Assembly (NCBI RefSeq): GCF_000740775.1
Contig: NZ_JFGS01000016.1
Span: 1-64,000 of the forward strand
Direction: 5' to 3'
DNA length: 64,000 bases
Source of the DNA: Haematobacter missouriensis
Lineage (GTDB): Bacteria; Pseudomonadota; Alphaproteobacteria; Rhodobacterales; Rhodobacteraceae
In this document: positions 34,505-46,407 of the stretch, piece after piece
How the letters are laid out: each line of letters begins with the position of its first letter
Numbering within the stretch: position 1 is the first letter of the stretch
Program-made: the position numbers and the translations under genes
Notes under the pieces: model-generated
Told to the model about the DNA's origin: nothing
The model's database searches: none
Seen by the model: only the letters and a program-made list of their open reading frames with translations

Positions 34505-36853
34505 TTATTCCGCTGTCAGAAGCGGCGGCTTGTTGCCTGTGAGCCGGGGGCGCGACGGCTCCTCGATCTCCAAGGAGATGGTGTCGTCCTTGACCGCGAT
34601 CTTGACCACTCCACCCTTGGCGAGCCGACCAAAGAGCAACTCCTCCGCCAACGGCTTCTTGATGTGCTCCTGAATCACCCGACCGAGCGGGCGGGCGCCC
34701 ATCTTGTCGTCGTAACCCTTTTCCGCCAGCCAGTCGGCGGCGGCTGGCGTAAGTTCGATATGCACGCCACGATCCATCAGCTGGGCTTCGAGCTGCAGAA
34801 CGAACTTTTCGACGACTTGCAGGATCACCTCGCGCGGCAGCGGTGCGAAGGAAATCACTGCATCCAGTCGGTTGCGGAATTCCGGCGTGAAGGTCCGCTC
34901 GATGGCTGCCGTATCTTCCCCTTCCCGACGCTCGCGATTGAAGCCGATGGCCGCCTTCGCCTGCTCCGAGGCCCCGGCGTTCGAGGTCATGATCAGGATC
35001 ACGTTGCGGAAGTCCACCTGCCGACCATTGTGGTCGGTGAGTTTGCCGTGATCCATCACCTGCAACAGGATGTTGTAGACATCCGGGTGCGCCTTCTCCA
35101 TCTCGTCCAGAAGCAGCACGCAATGCGGGTGCTGGTCCACGCCATCGGTCAGCATGCCACCCTGATCGAAGCCGACATAGCCCGGAGGCGCGCCGATCAG
35201 CCGGGAAACCGCATGTTTCTCCATATATTCCGACATGTCGAAGCGCAGCAATTCGACGCCAAGTGTATTGGCGAGCTGTTTGGCCACCTCCGTCTTGCCG
35301 ACACCGGTCGGACCCGCGAACAGGTAGTTGCCGATAGGCTTCTCCGGCTCCCGCAGGCCCGCGCGGGCCAGCTTGATCGCGGAGGACAGTGCCTCGATCG
35401 CCTTGTCCTGACCGAAGACCACGCGCTTGAGGGTCTTTTCCAGGTCGCGCAGCACTTCCGCATCGTCCTTGGAGACGCTTTTCGGGGGGATACGGGCGAT
35501 CTTTGCCACGACGGCCTCGATCTCCTTGGCGCTGATCGTCTTGCGGCGGCGTGACTCGGGCAGCAGGTGCTGGGCGGCACCTGCCTCGTCGATCACGTCG
35601 ATCGCCTTGTCGGGCAGTTTGCGGTCATGGATATAACGCGCGGAGAGCTCAACGGCCGTTTTGATCGCATCCGCGGTATAGCGGATGTCATGATGCTCCT
35701 CGAAGTAGGGTTTCAGGCCCATGAGGATCTTGATCGTGTCGGGCACGGAGGGCTCGTTCACGTCGATCTTCTGGAACCGCCGCGACAGCGCCCGGTCCTT
35801 CTCGAAATGCTGGCGGAACTCCTTGTATGTGGTAGAGCCCATGCAACGCAGCCGCCCGCCCTGAAGCGCGGGTTTCAGCAGGTTGGAAGCATCCATCGCG
35901 CCGCCGGAGGTGGCGCCCGCGCCGATTACGGTATGGATCTCGTCGATGAACAGGATCGCGTCGGGGTGATCTTCCATCTCCTTGACCACGGCCTTCAGCC
36001 GCTCCTCGAAATCCCCGCGGTAGCGGGTTCCGGCGAGCAACGCGCCCATATCGAGCGAGAAGATCGTGGCGGAAGCCAGAATGTCAGGCGTCTCTCCTTC
36101 GACGATCTTCCAGGCGAGTCCTTCGGCGATAGCGGTCTTGCCAACTCCGGGGTCCCCGACGAGAAGCGGGTTGTTCTTGCGGCGTCGGCAGAGCACCTGG
36201 ATGCAGCGCTCGACTTCCCCCTCCCGGCCGATCAGCGGATCGACATCGCCCTTCCGCGCCTTGGCGTTCAGGTCAACACAGTATTTCGCAAGCGCGGATT
36301 CGCGCGACTCACCCCCGGAATTCCCCGAGGTGGAACCGGATTGGGACGACGTGTTCTGTTCCTCCTCATGATCGCTGGTTCCGGTGATGGGGCGTGTCTC
36401 GCCGAAGGAAGGATCCTTGGCCACGCCATGGGCGATGAAGTTGACCGCGTCGTAACGGGTCATGTCCTGCTCCTGCAGGAAGAAGGCCGCGTTCGATTCG
36501 CGTTCGGCAAAGATCGCGACCAGAACATTCGCCCCTGTCACTTCTGTCCGCCCGGAGGACTGGACATGGATGGCCGCTCGCTGGATCACACGCTGGAAGG
36601 CCGCGGTCGGCACCGCCTCCGAGCCTTCGATATCGGTCACGAGCGTAGAAAGATCGTCGTCGATGAAGTCGGTGAGCGTCCGGCGGAGTTCCTCAAGATC
36701 AACACTGCAGGCCCTCATCACCCGGGAGGCGTCGGGTTCGTCGATCAACGCCAGCAAGAGGTGCTCCAGCGTTGCGAGTTCGTGGCGCCGCGCGTTGGCC
36801 AGCGCCAGCGCAGCATGGATTGCTTGCTCGAGGGTGGTCGAAAAAGAAGGCAC
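34505..36853 (-). CDS. clpA: ATP-dependent Clp protease ATP-binding subunit ClpA
   Basis: A 782-residue Hsp100 unfoldase with an N-domain (1-140), an acidic Ser/Gly linker (about 160-182) and two AAA+ modules. Walker A motifs are GDPGVGKT (233-240) and GPTGVGKT (514-521), and FIDEIH is the first Walker B. The IGF tripeptide in AAIGFNRERR is the ClpP-docking loop. ClpA feeds substrates, often brought by ClpS, to ClpP. GTG at 36853 is the best start: AGGAG lies 8 bases before it and the N-domain begins PSFSTTLEQAIHAAL. A longer open frame to 37276 has no family match. clpS and clpP are not adjacent. Confidence 0.96.
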   Translation of the reverse strand: MPSFSTTLEQAIHAALALANARRHELATLEHLLLALIDEPDASRVMRACSVDLEELRRTLTDFIDDDLSTLVTDIEGSEAVPTAAFQRVIQRAAIHVQSSGRTEVTGANVLVAIFAERESNAAFFLQEQDMTRYDAVNFIAHGVAKDPSFGETRPITGTSDHEEEQNTSSQSGSTSGNSGGESRESALAKYCVDLNAKARKGDVDPLIGREGEVERCIQVLCRRRKNNPLLVGDPGVGKTAIAEGLAWKIVEGETPDILASATIFSLDMGALLAGTRYRGDFEERLKAVVKEMEDHPDAILFIDEIHTVIGAGATSGGAMDASNLLKPALQGGRLRCMGSTTYKEFRQHFEKDRALSRRFQKIDVNEPSVPDTIKILMGLKPYFEEHHDIRYTADAIKTAVELSARYIHDRKLPDKAIDVIDEAGAAQHLLPESRRRKTISAKEIEAVVAKIARIPPKSVSKDDAEVLRDLEKTLKRVVFGQDKAIEALSSAIKLARAGLREPEKPIGNYLFAGPTGVGKTEVAKQLANTLGVELLRFDMSEYMEKHAVSRLIGAPPGYVGFDQGGMLTDGVDQHPHCVLLLDEMEKAHPDVYNILLQVMDHGKLTDHNGRQVDFRNVILIMTSNAGASEQAKAAIGFNRERREGEDTAAIERTFTPEFRNRLDAVISFAPLPREVILQVVEKFVLQLEAQLMDRGVHIELTPAAADWLAEKGYDDKMGARPLGRVIQEHIKKPLAEELLFGRLAKGGVVKIAVKDDTISLEIEEPSRPRLTGNKPPLLTAE

Positions 36854-37055
36854 GGGCCGTGCTCCTGTCCTTGAGGGTCGGAGGTGGGGCGGACCCCGCT
36901 CCAACCGTGTCCCCATATCCTTAAAGTTCGGTGTTCGAGGCCGCGCTTCAAGTTTTTTCTGTGAGATTCCGCCCGATCCCCGCGCAGTTGCGACAAATGT
37001 GATCGGAAAGGCTCCTCCCATGTTCCGACCGGATGACCGGTCGTCCCGGAATCGC

Positions 37056-37826
37056 TCAGAATGCGTCCTTTCTGCGCCTGATTTCGGCAAAAACTTCCGC
37101 ATCTTCTGCATCGCTCTCGAACCCGAGCTTGCGTCTGATGCCAGCCTCGCCGGGCCGCAGGAAAGGATTGGTTGCGAGTTCTTCCGAGAGCGTCGAGGGT
37201 ACGGTCGGTTGCATTCGCGCACGCAGAGCCGCCACCTCGGTCTCTCGCGATCTAAGCATTCCGTTCTCAGGTTCAATGGTTAGCGCAAACGCGATGTTGC
37301 CGGTCGTGTATTCGTGACCGGAATAAACGCGCGTTTCCGGCGGCAGCGATATGAGCTTCGTCAGGCTTTTCCACATCATCGCGGGTGTTCCCTCGAAAAG
37401 CCGGCCGCAACCGCAGGCCATGAGGCTGTCCGCGGAAAAGAGCGCCCCCGTCTGCGGAAAATGGAATGCGACATGTCCCACGGTATGTCCGGAGACGTCG
37501 ATCACCCGGCCCTCTTCTCCACCGACACGAACCGTGTCGCCCTCCGTCACCGCGATGTCGAGGGCGGGGAGGCGGTGGCGGTCGGCGGCAGCGCCGATTA
37601 CACGCGCATTGGTGGCCGCCCGAAGCTCATCGACCCCCTGAACGTGATCGGGGTGGTGGTGGGTAAGCAGGATCGTGGACAGCTGCCAACCCCGCTCTTC
37701 AAGGGCGCGGAGAATCGGCGCCGCTTCCGGCACATCCACTACGGCGGTGTCTCCGGTCGCGGCGTCATGCAGCAGGTAGGCGTAATTGTCGCTTAGGCAG
37801 GGGATTGTGACGATGTCGAGGGTCAT
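37056..37826 (-). CDS. gloB: hydroxyacylglutathione hydrolase (glyoxalase II)
   Basis: A 256-residue metallo-beta-lactamase-fold enzyme that hydrolyses S-lactoylglutathione in methylglyoxal detoxification. The metal motif THHHPDH spans 55-61; further ligands are in [30 protein letters not shown] and YSGHEYT. The C-terminal part ([15 protein letters not shown]) is the glutathione-binding HAGH domain. The length is standard. It is divergent from a methyltransferase gene, the same pair as in many Rhodobacterales. Confidence 0.95.
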   Translation of the reverse strand: MTLDIVTIPCLSDNYAYLLHDAATGDTAVVDVPEAAPILRALEERGWQLSTILLTHHHPDHVQGVDELRAATNARVIGAAADRHRLPALDIAVTEGDTVRVGGEEGRVIDVSGHTVGHVAFHFPQTGALFSADSLMACGCGRLFEGTPAMMWKSLTKLISLPPETRVYSGHEYTTGNIAFALTIEPENGMLRSRETEVAALRARMQPTVPSTLSEELATNPFLRPGEAGIRRKLGFESDAEDAEVFAEIRRRKDAF

Positions 37827-37892
37827 GGTGTTTCCTTGTGGCTCGGCTATCTTGCGGTCATGGCCAAGCTAATCGCTGATACTGCGGAAACA

Positions 37893-38651
37893 ATGCACCT
37901 GGACGCGCTAGAACTGCGTAATTTCTATTACCGCACCGGCCTCGGCCGGGTGGCTCAGCGCAGCCTGCGGCAGAGCTTCCTGGAACTCTGGCCGGAGGCT
38001 CAGGGCCAAACGGTGGTGGGATTCGGCTTTCCGGCACCGCTCCTGCGACCCTACATGGGTAAGGCGCGTCGGATTGTCGCACTTATGCCAGGTCAGCAGG
38101 GGGTGATGTCCTGGCCCCGGGGGGAAGCGAATGTCTCCGTGCTTTGCGAGGAGACGCAGTGGCCGCTCCCCACCGGCATCGCGGACAAGCTCTTCCTTCT
38201 GCACGGGCTGGAGACGACGGACTATCCGTCCGAGCTTCTGGAGGAATGCTGGCGGGTGCTGGGGGCGGGGGGGCGTGCGATCTTCGTCGTGCCCAACCGC
38301 TCCGGCATGTGGTCCCGGACGGATTCGACCCCCTTCGGTTTCGGTCGCCCCTATTCGCTCCGGCAACTGGAGGTGCAGCTCAAGCGCCACGCTTTCACTC
38401 CCGAACGCTACGTCACCTCGCTCTACACGCCTCCATCTCCCCGGCGATTCTGGTTGCGCACTTCAGACTTCTGGGAGGGAACCGGGCGGCGGCTTTCGTC
38501 CGTCTTTTCGGGCGGCGTGCATATCGTGGAGGCATCCAAGCAGGTTTACGCTCCCACCCGTCCTGGCCTACGGCAGATGGTCCGTCGGCCGCTGCGCGTG
38601 CTGGAGGGGGCAACCCAGCCCGGTCCGGTCGCGGGCGCAGAGCCCGCTTAA
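37893..38651 (+). CDS. class I SAM-dependent methyltransferase
   Basis: A 252-residue protein of the methyltransferase type found opposite gloB in relatives. After [19 protein letters not shown] comes the SAM-site strand [16 protein letters not shown], and later [21 protein letters not shown], a canonical motif of this fold. The acidic residue usually found at the end of motif I is not obvious, so catalysis is less certain than the fold. Start choice: ATG 37893 matches the family N-terminus; ATG 37860 would add 11 residues. The substrate is unknown. Confidence 0.8.
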   Translation: MHLDALELRNFYYRTGLGRVAQRSLRQSFLELWPEAQGQTVVGFGFPAPLLRPYMGKARRIVALMPGQQGVMSWPRGEANVSVLCEETQWPLPTGIADKLFLLHGLETTDYPSELLEECWRVLGAGGRAIFVVPNRSGMWSRTDSTPFGFGRPYSLRQLEVQLKRHAFTPERYVTSLYTPPSPRRFWLRTSDFWEGTGRRLSSVFSGGVHIVEASKQVYAPTRPGLRQMVRRPLRVLEGATQPGPVAGAEPA

Positions 38652-38882
38652 GTCACAGGTTGCACAGAGCTGTGGCAACCTTGCCAGATGTTGGCGCTAA
38701 AGGCACGAAATAAGCCTTTTGTGGGTATCTCCTTCGGCCCAACACGGTTGCGAGCGCGGAAGGGGTCTGCTACACGCAACCCCGGATTTGGGCCGCGCCG
38801 TGCGTGCGCCTTGGACGGCCCCGGACCCGCGTGCTTTTCCCGCACTGCGCCGGTGAGGGGTCACAGCATCGGAAGGGTGGAC

Positions 38883-39445
38883 GTGGCCGAACCTGCTTCG
38901 ATTTCATACGGTATCGCCGCGCGCTATGCGACGGCCGTCTTCGAACTGGCACAAGAGCAGAACGCGCTTGATGCGTTGGAGGCCGATGCCGGCACTCTCG
39001 ACGCGATTCTCAAGGAAAGCGTTGATTTCCGAACCATGATTACCTCGCCCCTCTACTCGCGCGATGCGGAGAAGAATGCGGTGATGGCCGTCGCGGGCAA
39101 GGCCGGTCTCACGGATGTGATGTCGCGCACGTTGGGTCTCATGGCGGATCACCGGCGGTTGTTCGTGCTGCCCGAGTTCGTGACCGAGCTTCGGGACATG
39201 ATCAAGCGCGCCAAGAACGAGGTGACCGCTGAGGTGATTTCCGCCCAGCCGCTCACTGAGGATCAGGTGCAACGTCTCGAAACCGTGCTCACCGCCAAGG
39301 CGGAAGGGCGCAAGGTTCTGATCAATACGACCATAGATGAAACGCTCATCGGTGGTCTTGTCGTCATGCTGGGCTCGAAGATGATCGACACCTCGGTCCG
39401 CTCGAAGCTCTCGGCACTCCAGAATGCAATGAAAGAGGTCGGATA

Positions 39446-39446
<1 letters not shown>
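38883..39446 (+). CDS. atpH: F0F1 ATP synthase subunit delta
   Basis: The 187-residue delta (OSCP) subunit joins F1 to the peripheral stalk. [20 protein letters not shown] is the typical N-terminus, and [22 protein letters not shown] the C-terminal signature. GTG 38883 is chosen as start because GGAAGGGTGGAC precedes it and the usual length results. Its TAA overlaps the ATG of atpA. It is the first gene of atpHAGDC; F0 genes are absent, as is usual in Rhodobacterales. Confidence 0.95.
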
Positions 39447-40984
<1,538 letters not shown>

Positions 40985-41008
40985 GGGCGGGGGAGCAGGG
41001 ACGGATAG

Positions 41009-41884
41009 ATGCCGAGCCTAAAGGACCTCAAGAACCGGATCAGCAGCGTCAAGTCGACGCGCAAGATCACCAAGGCCATGCAGATGGTCGCGGCGGCGAA
41101 ACTGCGCCGCGCCCAGGAAGCCGCCGAAGCCGCCCGCCCCTATGCGGAGCGGATGAACTCGGTCATCGCGGGCCTCGCCGGGTCGGTCGCGGGCTCGCCC
41201 GGCGCGCCGCGGCTGCTCGCCGGAACGGGGCAGGACAAGGTCCACCTCCTGGTCGTCATGACCTCGGAGCGTGGCCTTGCCGGTGCCTTCAACTCCTCCA
41301 TCGTCAGGTTGGCGCGGCTCCGTGCCGACACGCTGATCGGGCAGGGCAAGACGGTGAAGATCCTGACCGTGGGCAAGAAGGGGCGCGAGCAGCTCCGTCG
41401 CGACTACGGGCAGTATCTCATCGGGCATGTCGATATGTCGGAGGTGAAGAAGCTCGGCTACGTCAACGCCCATGATATCGCGCGTCAGATCATGACGCGG
41501 TTCCAGAACGGCGAATTCGACGTGGCGACGATCTTCTACAACCGTTTCCAGTCGGTCATCAGCCAGGTGCCGACGGCGAAGCAGATCATCCCCGCCTCGT
41601 TCGAGGAAACGCCCGCGACATCCGCCTCGTCGCTCTATGAGTATGAGCCGTCCGAAGAAGGTATCCTGACCGATCTGCTGCCGCGTTCGATCGCGACCCA
41701 GATCTTCACGGCGCTGCTTGAGAATGCCGCCTCTGAACAGGGTGCGCGGATGAGCGCGATGGACAACGCGACCCGCAACGCGGGGGACATGATCAACAAG
41801 CTCACGATCCAGTACAACCGCTCCCGGCAGGCTGCGATCACCAAAGAGCTTATCGAAATCATCTCGGGCGCCGAAGCGCTCTAA
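41009..41884 (+). CDS. atpG: F0F1 ATP synthase subunit gamma
   Basis: The 291-residue rotor shaft subunit. The N-terminal helix ([29 protein letters not shown]) and the C-terminal helix ([31 protein letters not shown]) form the coiled-coil axle that rotates in the alpha3beta3 ring. Twenty-four bases separate it from atpA and 15 from atpD. Confidence 0.97.
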   Translation: MPSLKDLKNRISSVKSTRKITKAMQMVAAAKLRRAQEAAEAARPYAERMNSVIAGLAGSVAGSPGAPRLLAGTGQDKVHLLVVMTSERGLAGAFNSSIVRLARLRADTLIGQGKTVKILTVGKKGREQLRRDYGQYLIGHVDMSEVKKLGYVNAHDIARQIMTRFQNGEFDVATIFYNRFQSVISQVPTAKQIIPASFEETPATSASSLYEYEPSEEGILTDLLPRSIATQIFTALLENAASEQGARMSAMDNATRNAGDMINKLTIQYNRSRQAAITKELIEIISGAEAL

Positions 41885-41896
41885 CGACCGGAGTAA

Positions 41897-43318
<1,422 letters not shown>

Positions 43319-43328
43319 GGGAGCGGAT

Positions 43329-43727
43329 ATGGCCGATACGATGCAGTTCGACCTCGTGGCGCCGGAGCGGATGCTGACATCCGTTGCCGCCACGGCGGTC
43401 ACCATCCCCGGATCGGAGGGAGAGCTTACGGCCATGCCGGGGCACGCCCCCCTGATCCTCACACTTCGTCCCGGCATTGTCCGGGTCGAAGGTCCGAAAG
43501 GCGCGGCGAGCTTCGTCGTTACCGGTGGCTTTGCCGAGATCAACGCGGGCGCGGTTTCCGTGCTGGCGGAGAAGGCAATCCCGATCACGGAGGTCACCTC
43601 CAGCGTGATCGACCAACTGGTGAGCGAAGCGGAAAGCCTTGCCGATAGTGCACCGCCCGAGGAAAAGGCGAATTCTGAAAAGCTGATTGCCGATACCAAG
43701 GCGCTGAAGGAGCTGATCCGCCACTGA
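43329..43727 (+). CDS. atpC: F0F1 ATP synthase subunit epsilon
   Basis: The 132-residue epsilon subunit: an N-terminal beta sandwich ([34 protein letters not shown]) and a C-terminal helical pair that can inhibit ATP hydrolysis. It is the last gene of the operon and is followed by an intrinsic terminator. Confidence 0.95.
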   Translation: MADTMQFDLVAPERMLTSVAATAVTIPGSEGELTAMPGHAPLILTLRPGIVRVEGPKGAASFVVTGGFAEINAGAVSVLAEKAIPITEVTSSVIDQLVSEAESLADSAPPEEKANSEKLIADTKALKELIRH

Positions 43728-43750
43728 GCGGCGGTTTCATGAGATGCAGG

Positions 43751-43776
43751 AAAGCCGGCAGAGATGCCGGCTTTTT
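43751..43776 (+). terminator. intrinsic terminator of atpHAGDC
   Basis: AAAGCCGGC pairs with GCCGGCTTT around the loop AGAGAT, and the T run continues to 43776. It is 23 bases after the atpC stop. Confidence 0.9.
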
Positions 43777-43843
43777 CATGCGCCAGCCTTCGCCAGCATG
43801 AAGGCCCTTCACCGGTATAAAAACCTTTTGCCGGTATGAAAAA

Positions 43844-43863
43844 GACCGCGCCGAAGCGCGGTC
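43844..43863 (-). terminator. intrinsic terminator of prs
   Basis: GACCGCGC-CGAA-GCGCGGTC forms an 8-bp stem with tetraloop. On the minus strand it is followed by TTTTTC, 26 bases after the prs stop. Confidence 0.85.
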
Positions 43864-43889
43864 CGATCTCTCTCCCGAAGGCCGTGCCG

Positions 43890-44906
43890 TCAGCGCGGAT
43901 ACATGCCCTCATATATCGGCACCAGCGTATTGGTGTCGAACAGAGAGGACACGGATGTTCCGTTCCAGATGTTCAGGATCGCCTGCGCGAACATCGGCGC
44001 GGTGGGCACGATGCGAATATTGTGCGCCGCTTTCACCGCCGCCGTCGGCTCGATGGAATCGGTGATGACGAGGTTCTTCATGGCGGAATTGGTGATCCGT
44101 TCCACAGCGGGGCCGGACAGGACCCCGTGGCTGATATAGGCGTGGACCTCCTTCGCGCCATTCTCCAGAAGCAGGTCAGCCGCCTTAACCAGCGTTCCGG
44201 CCGTGTCGCAGATATCGTCGATGATAAGGCAGATCTGGTCCTCCACCTCACCAATGATGGTCATTTCTGCGACCTCACCCGGCTTGGTGCGACGTTTATC
44301 CACGATGGCGAGGTTGGCGCCGATCCGCTGGGCAAGCTCCCTCGCGCGGCCCACACCGCCGACATCGGGGGAAACCACGGTGATCTCGTTCATCCGGCCA
44401 CGGAAATTATGCTCCACATCCAGAGCAAAGACCGGCGCGGCATAGAGATTGTCCACCGGGATGTCGAAAAAGCCCTGAATCTGAGCCGCATGCAGGTCGA
44501 GCGTGAGGATTCGCTCGATCCCGGCCTCGGTCAGCAGATTGGCGACCAGCTTGGCGGAAATCGGCGTCCGTGCCTTGGTGCGGCGGTCCTGCCGGGCATA
44601 GCCGAAATAGGGGACCACGGCAGTGATCCGTCCTGCGGAGGAGCGGCGGAGCGCATCGGTGATGATGAGCAGCTCCATCAGGTTGTCGTTCGCCGGGTTG
44701 GAGGTCGGCTGGATGATGAACATGTCCTCGCCACGGACGTTCTCATAGACTTCTACGAAGATCTCCTGATCGTTGAACCGCTCTACCCGCGCATCGACGA
44801 GTCCGACGGTCATGCCGCGGTGCATCGACATGCGACGCGCGATGGAGGAGGCGAGGGAGCGGTTGGCGTTGCCGGAGATCAGTTTCGGCTCATTCATGGC
44901 AGCCAT
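43890..44906 (-). CDS. prs: ribose-phosphate pyrophosphokinase
   Basis: A 338-residue PRPP synthetase, which transfers pyrophosphate from ATP to ribose 5-phosphate for nucleotide, histidine and tryptophan synthesis. [23 protein letters not shown] is the flexible catalytic loop region, [13 protein letters not shown] follows, and [11 protein letters not shown] binds the ribose phosphate. The ATG complementary to 44904-44906 has AAGGA seven bases before it; a second ATG three codons later is possible. Confidence 0.97.
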   Translation of the reverse strand: MAAMNEPKLISGNANRSLASSIARRMSMHRGMTVGLVDARVERFNDQEIFVEVYENVRGEDMFIIQPTSNPANDNLMELLIITDALRRSSAGRITAVVPYFGYARQDRRTKARTPISAKLVANLLTEAGIERILTLDLHAAQIQGFFDIPVDNLYAAPVFALDVEHNFRGRMNEITVVSPDVGGVGRARELAQRIGANLAIVDKRRTKPGEVAEMTIIGEVEDQICLIIDDICDTAGTLVKAADLLLENGAKEVHAYISHGVLSGPAVERITNSAMKNLVITDSIEPTAAVKAAHNIRIVPTAPMFAQAILNIWNGTSVSSLFDTNTLVPIYEGMYPR

Positions 44907-45004
44907 GACGGGATCCTTGCTACAATCGGCGGGAGGCCGGATTCGCGATATTGACACCGCTTATCACCGGGCTACGCTCGCGCCAACACGCGGGGGGACG
45001 GTTC

Positions 45005-45601
45005 ATGACGCAGATCGACTACTTCTTTTCGACGGCCTCGCCCTATACCTACCTCGCGGGCCTGCGCCTGGAGGAGATCGCCGCCCGCCACGGCGCGACC
45101 ATCGCCTACAAACCTGTCGATCTCGGCGGCCTGTTTCCCCGCACGGGTGGGCTTGCGTTGCCGCAACGTCATCCGGCCCGACAGGCCTATCGGTTGCAGG
45201 AATTGCGGCGGCAGGCGGCGAAGGCCGGGCTGCCCATCCATCTCCAGCCGCGCTTCTGGCCTGTGAACGCCGCGCCGTCCGCCTATGCGATCATCGCGGC
45301 GCAATCCGCGGGCGGGGGTGATCTGGGAGGTCTCGTTCACGGATTCTGCGCCGCCTGTTGGGCGGAGGAGCGAAATATCGCGGAAGACGGCGTGATCCGA
45401 GATGAACTCTGCCGTCATGGCTTTGACGCCGCGCTGGCCGACAGGGGCCTGCTCATGGGGGCGGAAACCTATGCGAGAAATCTGGAGGAAGCCGTATCCC
45501 GTGGCGTCTTCGGCGCTCCTTTCTACATCGTCGGCGAGGAGATGTTCTGGGGGCAGGACCGGCTCTCCGATCTGGATGCGCATCTGTCGGGGCGGTTGTA
45601 G
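45005..45601 (+). CDS. 2-hydroxychromene-2-carboxylate isomerase family (DsbA-fold) protein
   Basis: A 198-residue thioredoxin-like protein of the DsbA/HCCA-isomerase group. The N-terminus IDYFFSTASPYTYLAGLRLEE has Ser in place of the DsbA CxxC pair, as in the kappa-class GST/HCCA isomerases that use glutathione. The C-terminal thioredoxin part has GVFGAPFYIVGEEMFWGQDRL. In naphthalene degraders it isomerises 2-hydroxychromene-2-carboxylate; no aromatic degradation genes are near, so the substrate here is open. The start is ATG 45005. It overlaps the next gene by one base. Confidence 0.9.
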   Translation: MTQIDYFFSTASPYTYLAGLRLEEIAARHGATIAYKPVDLGGLFPRTGGLALPQRHPARQAYRLQELRRQAAKAGLPIHLQPRFWPVNAAPSAYAIIAAQSAGGGDLGGLVHGFCAACWAEERNIAEDGVIRDELCRHGFDAALADRGLLMGAETYARNLEEAVSRGVFGAPFYIVGEEMFWGQDRLSDLDAHLSGRL

Positions 45602-46407
45602 TGGCCGACATGGTGGACCGCGGAGCGCCGCTTGCCACGCGAAGCTGGGGCAGCGGTCCCAGAGCAGTCGTTCTGGCACATTGCTCGCTCGCCCATGGCG
45701 GAGCGTGGAGCGGTGTCGCTGACGATCTGGACGACATCTGCGCGATGACTGCCGTGGATTTGCCCTCTCATGGGCGAAGTTGGCGGTGGGCCCCCGGCCT
45801 TGGCGACTATCATGACGTCGCGACGCACGCGCTGCGTCGTGCGGTGCTGGGGGCGGGCAGGGGTGGTCCGGTCGATCTGGTGGGTCATTCCCTCGGCGGC
45901 ACGCTCGTCCTTCGTCTGGCGCTGGAGACCCCTGAACTTGTGCGGAGCCTCGCACTGGTGGAGCCGGTGCTGTTCGCCGCGGTGACGGGTGGTGGACCGG
46001 TGGCGGACAACCGGGCCTTTGCAGAGGCCTGGGGCCGGGGCGACAGGGAAGAGGCCTCCCGCGCCTTCATGTCGCGCTGGGGTGCGGGCATGGCATGGGA
46101 GCGTTTGCCCGAACGGATGAAGCGCTACATCGTCGATCGTATCGACGTGATTCCCGCCACATCGGCGGCGCTGTCCGAGGATTCGGCGGGTCTGCTCCGA
46201 ACGGGGCGGCTTGAGGGGCTGGCCCGGCCCGTAACGCTGATCCATGGGGCCGCATCCGCGCCCCTCGCGCCGGAAATCGTGCATCGGCTTGCGGCGCGCC
46301 TTCCCGATGCGGAGATCGTTGCGATTCCGGGCGCAGGCCATATGGCGCCCATCACGCATCCGGCGGCTGTGGCAGAGGCCCTGCGGCGTTTGCTCGCGCG
46401 GAGCTGA
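45601..46407 (+). CDS. alpha/beta hydrolase
   Basis: A 268-residue alpha/beta hydrolase. The oxyanion region is VVLAHCSLAHGGAW, the nucleophile Ser97 is in VGHSLGG, and the catalytic His is in IPGAGHMAPITHP near the C-terminus. GTG 45601 overlaps the stop of the isomerase-like gene; ATG 45610 is an alternative. Co-translation with the preceding gene suggests a shared small pathway, possibly glutathione-adduct or ester breakdown (inference). Stop codons abut those of the convergent 629-residue gene. Confidence 0.87.
   Translation: MADMVDRGAPLATRSWGSGPRAVVLAHCSLAHGGAWSGVADDLDDICAMTAVDLPSHGRSWRWAPGLGDYHDVATHALRRAVLGAGRGGPVDLVGHSLGGTLVLRLALETPELVRSLALVEPVLFAAVTGGGPVADNRAFAEAWGRGDREEASRAFMSRWGAGMAWERLPERMKRYIVDRIDVIPATSAALSEDSAGLLRTGRLEGLARPVTLIHGAASAPLAPEIVHRLAARLPDAEIVAIPGAGHMAPITHPAAVAEALRRLLARS

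Noticed and set aside
34505-37276. 923-residue version of ClpA
   Set aside because: The extra 141 N-terminal residues have no similarity to ClpA and overlap the gloB terminus; GTG 36853 has a good ribosome site and gives the family N-terminus.
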